A DNA stretch of 64,000 nucleotides from Anaerovibrio lipolyticus DSM 3074 (GTDB taxonomy: Bacteria > Bacillota > Negativicutes > Selenomonadales > Selenomonadaceae): NCBI RefSeq assembly GCF_900141865.1, contig NZ_FQYW01000008.1:100030-164029 (forward strand), given 5' to 3'. The notes beneath the pieces were generated by a model. The model did not search any database. It was not told where the DNA came from and worked only from the letters and a program-made list of their open reading frames with translations. This document shows, piece after piece, positions 33,899 through 42,086 of the stretch (the stretch's first letter is position 1; the number at the start of each line of letters is the position of its first letter). Made by a program: the position numbers and the translations under genes.

Positions 33899-34084
33899 TT
33901 ACAACTTGAAGCCAAACATCCCTAGCATACCCCTAGCACGCTCGAATTGTTGCTGATTAATCTTTCCGCTCTGCAATAACTGATTAACCATCTGTTGTGG
34001 GTTGGCATTCGGATTTTGTTGCAACATCTGATTACGAAAAGTCATCATTTGCTGAATTATCTGCTGTGGGTTCATCATACTCAT
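33899..34084 (-). CDS. Hypothetical phage protein, 61 aa, Gln/Met-rich
   Basis: MSMMNPQQIIQQMMTFRNQM with a C-terminal RARGMLGMFGF. The start overlaps the upstream stop codon by 4 nt. Its Gln/Met/Asn composition matches its cassette partners. Confidence 0.6.
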   Translation of the reverse strand: MSMMNPQQIIQQMMTFRNQMLQQNPNANPQQMVNQLLQSGKINQQQFERARGMLGMFGFKL

Positions 34085-34491
34085 TTATTTTTACCCCCTT
34101 TGCCCATGTGTGGGGTGGATGTCACCTGCTGAACAGGCTGCACCTGCAGACCCGCCAAGGCCTTTTGCAGACCTTGTATCTGCTGTCCCAAAGACTGGCT
34201 AAATGCTTCAAACTCCTGTCTTGATACAGAATCATTTACCTGTTTCTGCTGTAAGACCTCTCTAAGCTCAAATACCCTTGTGGGGTTAGGCATACCATTT
34301 ACCGCAGTGGACTTGATATACATTTTTCCATTGTCGGGGTCATACGGATTTATGAGTGCTACCGTCATTCCCGGCGCAACTGGATAATTTACCGCTATGT
34401 TGTCATCATTAATAAACACTACCATGGAGCTCTGATTTACTTGCTGTCCTGCTCCTTGGTATCCTCCGAAATTACCTGGGAATCCTGCCAT
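34081..34491 (-). CDS. Hypothetical phage protein, 136 aa
   Basis: A beta-rich N-terminal half (SSMVVFINDDNIAVNYPVAP, MTVALINPYDPDNGKMYIKS) followed by a coiled-coil region (VSRQEFEAFSQSLGQQIQGL). Its start lies 55 nt inside the end of the preceding gene. No recognised family; member of the five-gene cassette. Confidence 0.6.
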   Translation of the reverse strand: MAGFPGNFGGYQGAGQQVNQSSMVVFINDDNIAVNYPVAPGMTVALINPYDPDNGKMYIKSTAVNGMPNPTRVFELREVLQQKQVNDSVSRQEFEAFSQSLGQQIQGLQKALAGLQVQPVQQVTSTPHMGKGGKNK

Positions 34492-34877
34492 GCTTCGTCA
34501 CTCCTTACAAAATAATAGATAGGAATTTCCTCACCGCTGTCACCATTGTCAAAATAATCTCCGTTTTCAACGGCTACCACATGAGTACCAGTTGCCACAA
34601 TGTACTGCCCTTTCGGGTGGTCCTTGGCAAATTTTTTAATGGTATAACAGTTTGGGCACTCATCAGGCAGTGCATGTTTCTTAAAACCCTTGCTGATAAG
34701 GTATCTTTCCCACACCTCATTCACAGAGGGCATATCCTTCATGGTGAATCCTGTCATAGCAACACCAAGGTATGCAGTGTCCCAGTCGATATCGAGGACT
34801 TTTGTAATTGCCCTTATAACGCAATCACTTGCCCTGTCGTTGTCAAGGTTCGGCTGATAATGTACGAACATTTCCAA
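34437..34877 (-). CDS. Putative papain-like (C39-like) cysteine protease or amidase, 146 aa
   Basis: The pattern SDCVIRAITKVLDIDWDTAY has the Cys at the start of a helix, and a later GTHVVAVENGDYFDNGDSGE carries a His followed by an Asp/Asn, the order expected for a Cys-His-Asp/Asn papain-like site. Phages carry such small predicted peptidases. Activity is inferred from motif order only. It heads a cassette of five genes between two terminators. Confidence 0.58.
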   Translation of the reverse strand: MEMFVHYQPNLDNDRASDCVIRAITKVLDIDWDTAYLGVAMTGFTMKDMPSVNEVWERYLISKGFKKHALPDECPNCYTIKKFAKDHPKGQYIVATGTHVVAVENGDYFDNGDSGEEIPIYYFVRSDEAWQDSQVISEDTKEQDSK

Positions 34878-34972
34878 AACGCTCCTTTCCGCTCATATCT
34901 ACCTATATTGTGGCAGAAAAAAGCACATGGAAACGCCCACAAATAGGCCAAAAAACGGTCATAAAAGAACAT

Positions 34973-35001
34973 AAAAAAGCCACCCTCAAAAAGAAGGTGG
35001 C
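34973..35001 (-). terminator. Intrinsic terminator of the lysis-side operon
   Basis: Minus-strand GCCACCTTC / GAGGGTGGC (9 bp, one G-U) with T-loop, then TTTTTT. Confidence 0.86.
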
Positions 35002-35068
35002 TTGTCCTGAGAATGTAGTTGACGCTCCAAATCTCAGAATCATAAAAGAACTCTTTATATATTATAAC

Positions 35069-35314
35069 TTAGGAGTGCTTTCTATGTAAATACCTTGCTA
35101 TACGGATGTAACCCGTGGACAACGACCTTCTTATGCCAGTATCTGAGCAGTTAAGCTCCATACCTATTGCAACCACTGACTTGTCATTCAGTATATGCTC
35201 ACGGATCACCTTCTCCTGTATTGGAGTCAGCTTGGCTTCATATACAGCTTTTTCAAATTCAGACCGCAAGCAATCTCTCAAATAATTTCTTGCCTGCTTC
35301 AAATCTTCTCTCAT
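35069..35314 (-). CDS. Sigma-70 region 4-like phage regulator, 81 aa
   Basis: The segment LTPIQEKVIREHILNDKSVV followed by AIGMELNCSDTGIRRSLSTGYIRI has the helix-turn-helix spacing of sigma region 4/ArpU-type regulators. It may regulate the genes downstream. It lies after the endolysin block, so a late or very late role is possible. Confidence 0.62.
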   Translation of the reverse strand: MREDLKQARNYLRDCLRSEFEKAVYEAKLTPIQEKVIREHILNDKSVVAIGMELNCSDTGIRRSLSTGYIRIARYLHRKHS

Positions 35315-35374
35315 TTATACTCCCCCAACAAAAAAAGGCAGGAACCTTAGTCCCTGCCCATTCAAACTTACCAA

Positions 35375-35656
35375 TTATTTACTCTCCTCTGCTGCTTTTA
35401 CAAGTACCGTTCTCAGTACATACATAACAATGTTCAAGGCTACCGGCACCACGAAAGTATCACGGATTCTGCACCAACCTGTTTCAGTTGGAGCGTCTTT
35501 CTTGCATTCTTCGATAATCTTGTCAACTACTTCCTGTGCGAAGTCAAGGCCTTCGCCACTGAGCCAAGTAACAAAATCAGCCTTGAGGTTCTTGCCGATA
35601 TCCTCTAACTTCATAGCTTCAACCAAACTGTCACGCACTTCTGTCCATTTACTCAT
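35375..35656 (-). CDS. Hypothetical phage protein, 93 aa
   Basis: Starts MSKWTEVRDSLVEAMKLEDI with a C-terminal hydrophobic stretch (FVVPVALNIVMYVLRTVLVK), which may be a membrane segment. Directly downstream of the amidase (12 bp), so a lysis accessory function is possible. Confidence 0.6.
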   Translation of the reverse strand: MSKWTEVRDSLVEAMKLEDIGKNLKADFVTWLSGEGLDFAQEVVDKIIEECKKDAPTETGWCRIRDTFVVPVALNIVMYVLRTVLVKAAEESK

Positions 35657-35668
35657 AATTTTTCCTCC

Positions 35669-36388
35669 TTAATCATAAAGACCTGCACGGTCATTAATAA
35701 CGAAAATTCTCAGCATATCCAGTGACAAATCAAGGTCAGCAGGGTAGCCACCGGCGTCTTTCAGTCCACCACCTGTCAGCAAGCCCTTATCAACCATCTT
35801 TTTGACGGTATCATATGCCCACTCAGGCACAGAAGCCAATGAATTAAAACGCTCTGTCAGTCTGTTTCCTTCCTGCTGGGCTCCGTCCACTGGCTTAACC
35901 TCGGATGGATTTGCATAATAATTTGCTTTGCCCGTAATTATGCCGTTATCAAGCAACATCTGCAGGTTGGTTCCCGGACAGCTGGTGGCCATAAGTTCAC
36001 CATGACCGACAATATGTGCCCTGTCAATAGGGATACCGTACCTTGTACAGATGTCAGCAATAAGTTCTGCACAGTTTTCAACCTGTTCTACTGTAGGCTC
36101 AGCCTGTTCAAAATCTCCGCTGACATGAATACCGATAGTATGTGAGTTTTCTCCATAGGCATGGGAACCAATAGCCCACTCGGGACGACCACGCTCAATA
36201 GTACCGTCTTTACGAATGACATAATGATACCCAATACCAGCCCAACCCTGGCCTTTATGCCACCCGTGAATCTGTTCAGCACTTGCATCAATATCATTGC
36301 AGCCTGTATGGTGGATGACCACCATATCCGTAACAGACCGTTCTGACAGACTACTAAAATCAAGGTCCGTCTCAACAACCTTAACCAT
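35669..36388 (-). CDS. N-acetylmuramoyl-L-alanine amidase endolysin (PGRP/amidase_2)
   Basis: 239 aa from ATG 36388, preceded by AAGGAGG. Zn ligands of the amidase_2 fold are visible: VVIHHTGCN, and IVGHGELMATSCPGTNLQ (His and Cys). The KGQGWAGIGYHYVIRKDGTI block is family-typical. The C-terminal 60 residues (VPEWAYDTVKKMVDKGLLTG) form an SLH-like cell-wall-binding repeat. It cleaves peptidoglycan for host lysis, with the holin encoded just upstream. Confidence 0.9.
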   Translation of the reverse strand: MVKVVETDLDFSSLSERSVTDMVVIHHTGCNDIDASAEQIHGWHKGQGWAGIGYHYVIRKDGTIERGRPEWAIGSHAYGENSHTIGIHVSGDFEQAEPTVEQVENCAELIADICTRYGIPIDRAHIVGHGELMATSCPGTNLQMLLDNGIITGKANYYANPSEVKPVDGAQQEGNRLTERFNSLASVPEWAYDTVKKMVDKGLLTGGGLKDAGGYPADLDLSLDMLRIFVINDRAGLYD

Positions 36389-36544
36389 TTCCTTTTCCTC
36401 CTTTTTTATGTACTTTAAAAGGCGACTCACGAAAGAGCCGTCTTCTTATTTCGTGAAGCATATCAAGACAAAAACCGTATTCTGTGGCTATCGAGATAAA
36501 AGCCAATGTCTTATCTGCCAATATGCTCCATTTCCTGCCCGACA

Positions 36545-36715
36545 TCATTTGCCGTCACCACTGAACTTCTTGATTTCGCCACGGCCTATGTACCCAATAA
36601 GGCCACTGGCTATTGACATTGATAACTCATAAGGGCCTGTAAATAACGATATAATCAACGCTACCACAAGCCCTATCGCAACAAGATTTTCAGTCTTAAT
36701 AAAATCATGTAACAT
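36545..36715 (-). CDS. Small membrane protein, putative holin, 56 aa
   Basis: ATG 36715 overlaps the stop codon of the upstream gene (TAATG). MLHDFIKTENLVAIGLVVAL is followed by more hydrophobic residues and a second weaker segment, then a charged tail (GRGEIKKFSGDGK). Its place between XhlA-like and amidase genes fits a phage holin. Confidence 0.65.
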   Translation of the reverse strand: MLHDFIKTENLVAIGLVVALIISLFTGPYELSMSIASGLIGYIGRGEIKKFSGDGK

Positions 36716-36957
36716 TATTTAATCACCCCTAATACCGCTATAGCAAACATGGCTCCCCAAGTCAGAATGTCCTTTATATTGACCACCTGGGTTCTATGCT
36801 TCTCAAGCTCAATAATACGGCTTTCGTGTTGTCGGAGATTCTCAAAAATAATATTGGTGTCGGCTGTTCTCTCTTTCAGAAGGGTTTCAACCTTGACCAA
36901 CCGCTCACCAATATCTGTCAACTTGCTCATTATCTTCTCCATTTGTGACTCACCCAT
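36715..36957 (-). CDS. XhlA-like haemolysin/lysis protein, 80 aa
   Basis: Coiled-coil N-terminal part (LTDIGERLVKVETLLKERTA), then a C-terminal TM helix (IKDILTWGAMFAIAVLGVIK), the XhlA layout. XhlA proteins act with a holin to release the endolysin. AGGAGG precedes the ATG. Confidence 0.75.
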   Translation of the reverse strand: MGESQMEKIMSKLTDIGERLVKVETLLKERTADTNIIFENLRQHESRIIELEKHRTQVVNIKDILTWGAMFAIAVLGVIK

Positions 36958-36989
36958 ACACCCGCCTCCTGATACAATGAATTGCCTGC

Positions 36990-37148
36990 TTACTCACCGT
37001 CATTGTCGCTTGTCTCCTGGGTTACAGGTGGCTCTTTGTACTTTTTGCATTTTGGGTTCGTGCAGTACCATTTCTTTTTGATTTCGTCGTACCACATCAC
37101 ATGGCCACAGCGGTTGCACAGTGTTGGTAGAATTGCTAAGGTCTCCAT
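36990..37148 (-). CDS. Zinc-ribbon protein, 52 aa
   Basis: METLAILPTLCNRCGHVMWY and then WYCTNPKCKKY give C-x2-C and C-x4-C, a zinc-ribbon pattern. The ATG overlaps the preceding stop codon (TAATG), which supports it. Role in the tail/lysis region is unknown. Confidence 0.6.
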   Translation of the reverse strand: METLAILPTLCNRCGHVMWYDEIKKKWYCTNPKCKKYKEPPVTQETSDNDGE

Positions 37149-37456
37149 TATTCTTCCTCCTCTCCGACAATTCTGTCATACTCTGCGTCATAATCATCAT
37201 CAAGCGTATCCAAATAGTCTTTTATTGCCTCGGCGGTCTCAGTGTCGCCCCTCATGACAGCTGCCGTATAGGCTGTAGTGTACTCCGTTTTCTTTGTGTT
37301 ATAACGTGCGTCAAGCTCTGCAAGCTGTTCATCGATGCTTGGTTCGGGTGGAGCAGGGGCAGGATGTAATTCCTGCCATTCCTCTACTGTATAATAACCT
37401 TCGGGCTTCTGCTCCCATACTTCGATGTTTCCATCTGGGCTATAATATTTAGGCAT
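37148..37456 (-). CDS. Tail fibre-associated acidic protein, 102 aa
   Basis: Begins MPKYYSPDGNIEVWEQKPEG and is acidic with a helical C-terminus. Located immediately after the tail fibre gene, where tail-fibre assembly proteins usually lie. Confidence 0.6.
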   Translation of the reverse strand: MPKYYSPDGNIEVWEQKPEGYYTVEEWQELHPAPAPPEPSIDEQLAELDARYNTKKTEYTTAYTAAVMRGDTETAEAIKDYLDTLDDDYDAEYDRIVGEEEE

Positions 37457-37468
37457 TTTTATCCCTCC

Positions 37469-38494
37469 TTAAATTGTGGCGAAATACTCGAACCACACAT
37501 AACCATCGCCACCTGCACCACCATTATAGTTAGTAACAGAACCAGCACCACCTGCGCCACCTCCACCTGCGGTTCCGTTGGTTCCGTTATTATCACGCTG
37601 GCAGTAACCACCACCTGCGCCACCACCTGTACCGCCCGCGGTAGCGCCACTTCCTGTGTTTACGTCACCACCGTCACCAGCAGAGCCAATGATGTCACCA
37701 GTCCCACCAGTACCTCCTGCGTTGAAAGAACCCGCGCCACCTCCACCTGCGGTATATGTGTTGCCAGCAATGGTTACGTTTGTACTTCCGCCTGCAATTC
37801 CGCTTGTGGCTTGTCCACCACCTGTGCCACCTGCACCTATCACAACAGTAGCCGTATCTCCTGCGGTCATTTGTACATACGCGGTGGTGGTTCCGCCTTC
37901 GCCTCCGCCACCACCACCACTGCTCTCTGGATATGATGTACGACGGCCACCTGCACCGCCACCGCCACCGCCTTTAAGGGTGATTTTGTACCAGCCCGTA
38001 ACTGGAGCGGTATATGTTCCGCTTGTTGTGATGATGTCACGGGTATTGAAAGCTGGCGTGATTTCTCTTGTTAATGCGTTAGGGTCTGTGCCCACTTTCT
38101 TAATAGTCCACACCACAGTTCCGTCGCTTACTGTAGTATTTGGCGTTGGAGTACTTATTACCAAGTCACCGCTGTCTGTGGTTCCTGGGATGGTACATTC
38201 CAGGTACAACGCAGCTCCTATTGACGGGAGGTATACCACGGTGCCTAATGCGTAAGCTGTGGATGGCTGACGCAACATAAAACTGGCGTCACCATACTGT
38301 TCGATAGATGCCACACGGCTGTTCAAATCCTTGGTCTTTAAATCATTGTTCCGCTGTAAAGCGTCAAACTGTGTTCTTGCCGGTGGGATACTACCTGCTA
38401 CTTCCCACCCTTTCAGATAATCAGCATCTGAAAACTCATAGGGGGTCAAACTGGAACCGCTCGACCACACCTTGCTATAATCAGGACTGCTCAT
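37469..38494 (-). CDS. Tail fibre / receptor-binding protein with polyglycine domain, 341 aa
   Basis: The N-terminal 160 residues look like a fibre attachment region (SSPDYSKVWSSGSSLTPYEF, YALGTVVYLPSIGAALYLEC). From about 175 on, the protein is Gly-rich with repeated poly-Gly stretches (KGGGGGGAGGRR, GGGGGGEGG, TAGGGGAGSF) and ends WFEYFATI. Packed polyglycine helices form the adhesin tip in T-even gp38-like proteins, so this is a likely host-recognition tip. The Gly repeats make length variation by slippage or recombination plausible. Confidence 0.75.
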   Translation of the reverse strand: MSSPDYSKVWSSGSSLTPYEFSDADYLKGWEVAGSIPPARTQFDALQRNNDLKTKDLNSRVASIEQYGDASFMLRQPSTAYALGTVVYLPSIGAALYLECTIPGTTDSGDLVISTPTPNTTVSDGTVVWTIKKVGTDPNALTREITPAFNTRDIITTSGTYTAPVTGWYKITLKGGGGGGAGGRRTSYPESSGGGGGGEGGTTTAYVQMTAGDTATVVIGAGGTGGGQATSGIAGGSTNVTIAGNTYTAGGGGAGSFNAGGTGGTGDIIGSAGDGGDVNTGSGATAGGTGGGAGGGYCQRDNNGTNGTAGGGGAGGAGSVTNYNGGAGGDGYVWFEYFATI

Positions 38495-38509
38495 TTATAC
38501 ATTCCTCCT

Positions 38510-39364
38510 TTAGAAAATATCTACAAATTTGCCTTCATCAAATCCCAGTGCATAGGGCTGATCTAGGAATCCAAAATAATTATTGGCATTATAGCTTACC
38601 TTGTATTTAAGCCCCACACCGCCAGGCCGTACTATGAGGTTTGCGGCATTCACCAACATCATCTCATTGTCTGTCAGCTTTCTGCCTATTCCTATACCGA
38701 TATTAGCATTACCAAGTTCTTCAAGGACCACAAGCGGTGCATTAAACGCCGCCTTTAAACTCCTTATTGTGTCCTCGGTTGTGCCTTTACTGGTATTCTT
38801 GATAATCTTTTGGTCAATTATCATCCTGTACTCGGGGTCTACCATGGTGTAGGATGTCAGATTTTCCTCATCCATATCACGGAATCGGGCTTCGTCAAAA
38901 GTCCCTACATTTGGCTGTCCGCTGAATCCAAAAAACTTTATGGCAATAGCCTCATCAATAGTTCTTCCTATCCCAACGATTTCACCTATGCCGTCAAGCT
39001 GTTTTCCCACAGCTCTTTCCTTGGTTCGTTCTTTGTTAAGGTCATACAGTACCTGCTGAAGTTCATTTAATTCCTCACCAAGGGCTTCAATTATGGCTCT
39101 AAGCACAGGCTTGTCTTCACCTTCCCACTGGAACTCCGCAATAAGGTGGTTACGCATATTCTCAATGCGGTCAGGGAGCGGAGCAGGTTCTTCATCAGCC
39201 ACAAGTACAATTCTTCTTGTCCCCACATCATATTCCGTTTTATGGGCCACATTTCTCTCCGTGTCGTACACATGGTAACTCTCGCCATAATCACGGAGCC
39301 GCCCATCTTCAAAGGCCATAGCCGTAAGCTGTCCATCAAAGCCCAAGAACATATTATTATCCAT
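38510..39364 (-). CDS. DUF2612-type tail protein with three GF-repeat motifs, 284 aa
   Basis: Follows baseplate J and precedes the fibre, the position of tail protein I/YmfQ-like DUF2612 proteins. A short motif occurs three times: FLGFDGQLTAMAFEDGRLRD near the N-terminus, FFGFSGQPNVGTFDEARFRD in the middle, and YFGFLDQPYALGFDEGKFVD at the C-terminus. The middle helical domain (LRAIIEALGEELNELQQVLY) is typical of the baseplate-fibre connector. Confidence 0.75.
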   Translation of the reverse strand: MDNNMFLGFDGQLTAMAFEDGRLRDYGESYHVYDTERNVAHKTEYDVGTRRIVLVADEEPAPLPDRIENMRNHLIAEFQWEGEDKPVLRAIIEALGEELNELQQVLYDLNKERTKERAVGKQLDGIGEIVGIGRTIDEAIAIKFFGFSGQPNVGTFDEARFRDMDEENLTSYTMVDPEYRMIIDQKIIKNTSKGTTEDTIRSLKAAFNAPLVVLEELGNANIGIGIGRKLTDNEMMLVNAANLIVRPGGVGLKYKVSYNANNYFGFLDQPYALGFDEGKFVDIF

Positions 39365-39376
39365 TGCTATGCCCCC

Positions 39377-39808
39377 TTATGACGGTACAGTGTTTCCGTA
39401 GACATGGATTTTTACGGTGGTATCGACCTGCGCAGGTTCCTCACCATCAGTAGATACCTTAAACCATACAATGTGGTTGGTGTCTCCGATACTGTCGGAT
39501 ATCGTAAGCCCTGAGGTAAAGGTTGCCAGTTGGTCTGCGTTTTCTTCTGATAAATAATGGTCATCATCAGCCACCGTCCATTTCCCGGCATTTAAACCGC
39601 TAATTGATATTTCGGTATTCCCTGTCGTCCTAAAACCGCTGTCACACCTAAGAGCCACCTTGACAATTGTATGATTCGCTTCTTTCGTATTCACGATAAC
39701 AGACAACGGAAATTCCTGCGTGCTTTCAGAGATTTCAACCCCGTCAGTCAGTCCTCTTGTGGGGTTATCTGAATACATCCTAATCATTCCTTCACTCAAC
39801 ATTGTCAC
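39377..39808 (-). CDS. Baseplate-associated beta protein, 143 aa
   Basis: Beta-rich sequence (SLSVIVNTKEA-like, TGNTEISISGLNAGKWTVAD) with the look of an Ig-like domain. Lies between baseplate J and the DUF2612 gene. Structural role inferred from position. Confidence 0.58.
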   Translation of the reverse strand: MTMLSEGMIRMYSDNPTRGLTDGVEISESTQEFPLSVIVNTKEANHTIVKVALRCDSGFRTTGNTEISISGLNAGKWTVADDDHYLSEENADQLATFTSGLTISDSIGDTNHIVWFKVSTDGEEPAQVDTTVKIHVYGNTVPS

Positions 39809-39812
39809 CCCC

Positions 39813-41249
39813 TTAAGTCTGAACTGTTACTGTAATACGGCTTGCATCAAACACCGCAACCTGTCTAGCGGATATCTCAATATTATCCGTGGTGTAGGTG
39901 CTTTCTGTGTCACCATAACATGCTGTCAGATTAATATACCCTATACCCGGAGTTGCGTTGAATATGGATGCAAAATACTTCTGTAAGATAACATCCTCGC
40001 CAACCTTCTGCTCTGCACCCTTTTCCAGTAATGCCTTTTTGACAGCACCTGGGGCCGCTGCAGGTAATTCCACTTCGGGATTTTCAGCAATAATCACCTT
40101 AAGCCATACCTTGATTTCCTCAGGCCTGTTAAAGTGCATTGTGTGAACCACGCCCTGCGAGTCGTATATGTCCTGCGACACACTGCCATAGGTAGAGATA
40201 CCGGGGGCCTTTCTTTCCCATATCTGCTTGGCTATGTCCACCTTGCTACCACCTGCCACAACACATTCCACACTGTGAGGTGGTCTACCCGCTGAGTCCG
40301 TGGAGTCTGTGTCATTTTCGTACACCTTGGCAACAGTGACACCATCCACATTCTGATAGATAGCCGCCTGTATGGCTTCTGTCATTGCCTGTGCCCTGCT
40401 GTATACTGAACTGTTCCATCGCTGACGGAGTTCTATATCCGTTTCAGCTTCACGGCCCACAACAGCAGGAACATTGTTCTCAACGGCCTCCCATCCTGTG
40501 TAGGAAAGAGGTATCTGATTTACCTTGCCAAGAGTCGGTTCAACTGCTCCTGCCTTGTCACAGGCAAAATTAAACGGAGAACCTATTTGATTTACTGTAA
40601 TATTATTCACAGCAACCTTCATGGTCTCCGTTTCGTCATTCATATAAATTGTCAGCACATCATTGTTCACGGCTCCTGTCCTGTCCGTGAAACTGAACTG
40701 GGCATACAGCTCAACCAAAATATTGGCTATGCTTTCTCCTGATGAGGCCGTGTATGTGTGAGTAACCTCGTCAATGGTTAGACTGTACACTGTTCCCGAT
40801 ACTGGCTCAGTATCAATTCCAAGGGCGATATATGAAGCCCTATCTGCTGATATTGTGTTATACACATCAGTACACGAAAAGGTATTTACCCCATCACTAA
40901 TCTGTGCATTATACGGAATCTCAGCACCTTCCTGTCCGTAGCATGTAGCTATCAGAGTGGTCTTTTCTGCACCGATAAGACTGATACCTGCCAGGCCTGC
41001 AGCGTCAGACAGGCTGTCGCCGTATGCAGTAGATGGATACATGGAATTATAGGTACCTTCTGCTAACGCCCAAATATCAGCCAGCTCGTAAGCGTACACG
41101 CCATGAATCTGTCCGAATACAGAGTTAGGACCTGTCTGAATCTGAATACCCAGCTTGTCTGCCACCCTGTCATTCAGTGACTGGATTATTTCGGGCAGAC
41201 GCTTCCGCTTGAAACCCTTTTCAGACAGCCCATATCTAACCTCTGCCAT
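39813..41249 (-). CDS. Baseplate J/gp47-family protein, 478 aa
   Basis: Typical baseplate wedge protein: N-terminal GFKRKRLPEIIQSLNDRVAD, IWALAEGTYNSMYPSTAYGD, and VGREAETDIELRQRWNSSVY. It forms part of the baseplate of contractile tails. The start overlaps the upstream gene by 14 nt. Confidence 0.9.
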   Translation of the reverse strand: MAEVRYGLSEKGFKRKRLPEIIQSLNDRVADKLGIQIQTGPNSVFGQIHGVYAYELADIWALAEGTYNSMYPSTAYGDSLSDAAGLAGISLIGAEKTTLIATCYGQEGAEIPYNAQISDGVNTFSCTDVYNTISADRASYIALGIDTEPVSGTVYSLTIDEVTHTYTASSGESIANILVELYAQFSFTDRTGAVNNDVLTIYMNDETETMKVAVNNITVNQIGSPFNFACDKAGAVEPTLGKVNQIPLSYTGWEAVENNVPAVVGREAETDIELRQRWNSSVYSRAQAMTEAIQAAIYQNVDGVTVAKVYENDTDSTDSAGRPPHSVECVVAGGSKVDIAKQIWERKAPGISTYGSVSQDIYDSQGVVHTMHFNRPEEIKVWLKVIIAENPEVELPAAAPGAVKKALLEKGAEQKVGEDVILQKYFASIFNATPGIGYINLTACYGDTESTYTTDNIEISARQVAVFDASRITVTVQT

Positions 41250-41607
41250 ATCCCAAGACCTCCTTCCTTGTAATTAATCCGTATTCCGTTTCTACCTCGT
41301 ATGAAACATAGAGGACACGGTTTACCTTGTCAAAATTCAGTTTGATGTAGTTTATCTTTGATACCTCGGGAACCTTCTCAATGGCTTCACGGATAACCTG
41401 CCTAACATGATTAAGGTTCGGATTTTTCACAAGGACATACTCAAAATATGGCACTCCGTCTGATGTATCAAGGAACCACTCACCATAAAAAAAGCGGAGC
41501 TGGATGACTATCTGCTGCGCCACCCTCTCCGCATTGTCTATAACCATTAAATCCCTGTCCTGCAAAATCAGGTCATTGGTATTTATATTCATTGCTAAGT
41601 CATACAT
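41236..41607 (-). CDS. Baseplate wedge protein, gp25/XkdS (DUF2634)-like, 123 aa
   Basis: The segment AERVAQQIVIQLRFFYGEWF followed by LDTSDGVPYFEYVLVKNPN is characteristic of DUF2634/gpW-gp25 baseplate proteins, normally found just before baseplate J. It is the first gene after the 480-bp spacer. Confidence 0.82.
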   Translation of the reverse strand: MYDLAMNINTNDLILQDRDLMVIDNAERVAQQIVIQLRFFYGEWFLDTSDGVPYFEYVLVKNPNLNHVRQVIREAIEKVPEVSKINYIKLNFDKVNRVLYVSYEVETEYGLITRKEVLGYGRG

Positions 41608-42086
41608 ACAGTCCTCCGTATCTAAAGCAGATATGAAAATCGAATACGACTGAAGCCTTGATATACAAGGGTTTTACATAAATGTATCTAGTTATATCTG
41701 ATATGTCATGTATTTTCGAATACATTACTAGATACGCCTTAGCCCTTGATACATAAGGCTTTATAGTATATGTATCTAATATATGTATAAAAAATAGGGT
41801 AAAAATATATGCGAGTACAGGAAGCCGTTAATAAAAAACGAGTACTGCAACCCACACAAAAGTTTACGCATTTTTTATTTTTAGTAGATACATAATAGCT
41901 GTAACATCTACAAAAGTTTGCACCATTTTTTGACACCTTTTCAGATACATCACCACTCAGCCCAGTAGTACCAAGGCTTAGAAGCTATTCGAAAATGTAT
42001 CTGATAAGCTATCTCATATCGAATATGTCATGCGATTAGATATGATTTGCTACATTGAGTGCCACATCTAATGCCATATCTGATAT
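41608..42086. other. 479-bp AT-rich non-coding spacer with short repeats inside the tail operon
   Basis: Neighbouring virion genes overlap or nearly touch, yet this stretch has no plausible gene; its longest frame (41739-41936) has no phage-like composition. GTATCT or AGATAC occurs at least seven times, and TCGAATA/GATATGTCATG twice. Two imperfect repeats of about 30 bp begin CCTTGTATATCAAGG and CCTTATGTATCAAGG (minus strand), each able to form a small hairpin. It looks like a degenerate insertion, an RNA element, or a recombination scar. Confidence 0.55.

Noticed and set aside
37000..37203. 67-aa minus-strand frame overlapping the zinc-ribbon gene
   Set aside because: The other frame (36990-37148) has the CxxC pairs, the TAATG coupling and better fit to the gene order.
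41739..41936. 65-aa frame in the tail-operon spacer
   Set aside because: No ribosome site, Cys/Tyr-rich composition unlike the phage proteins, and overlaps the repeats.
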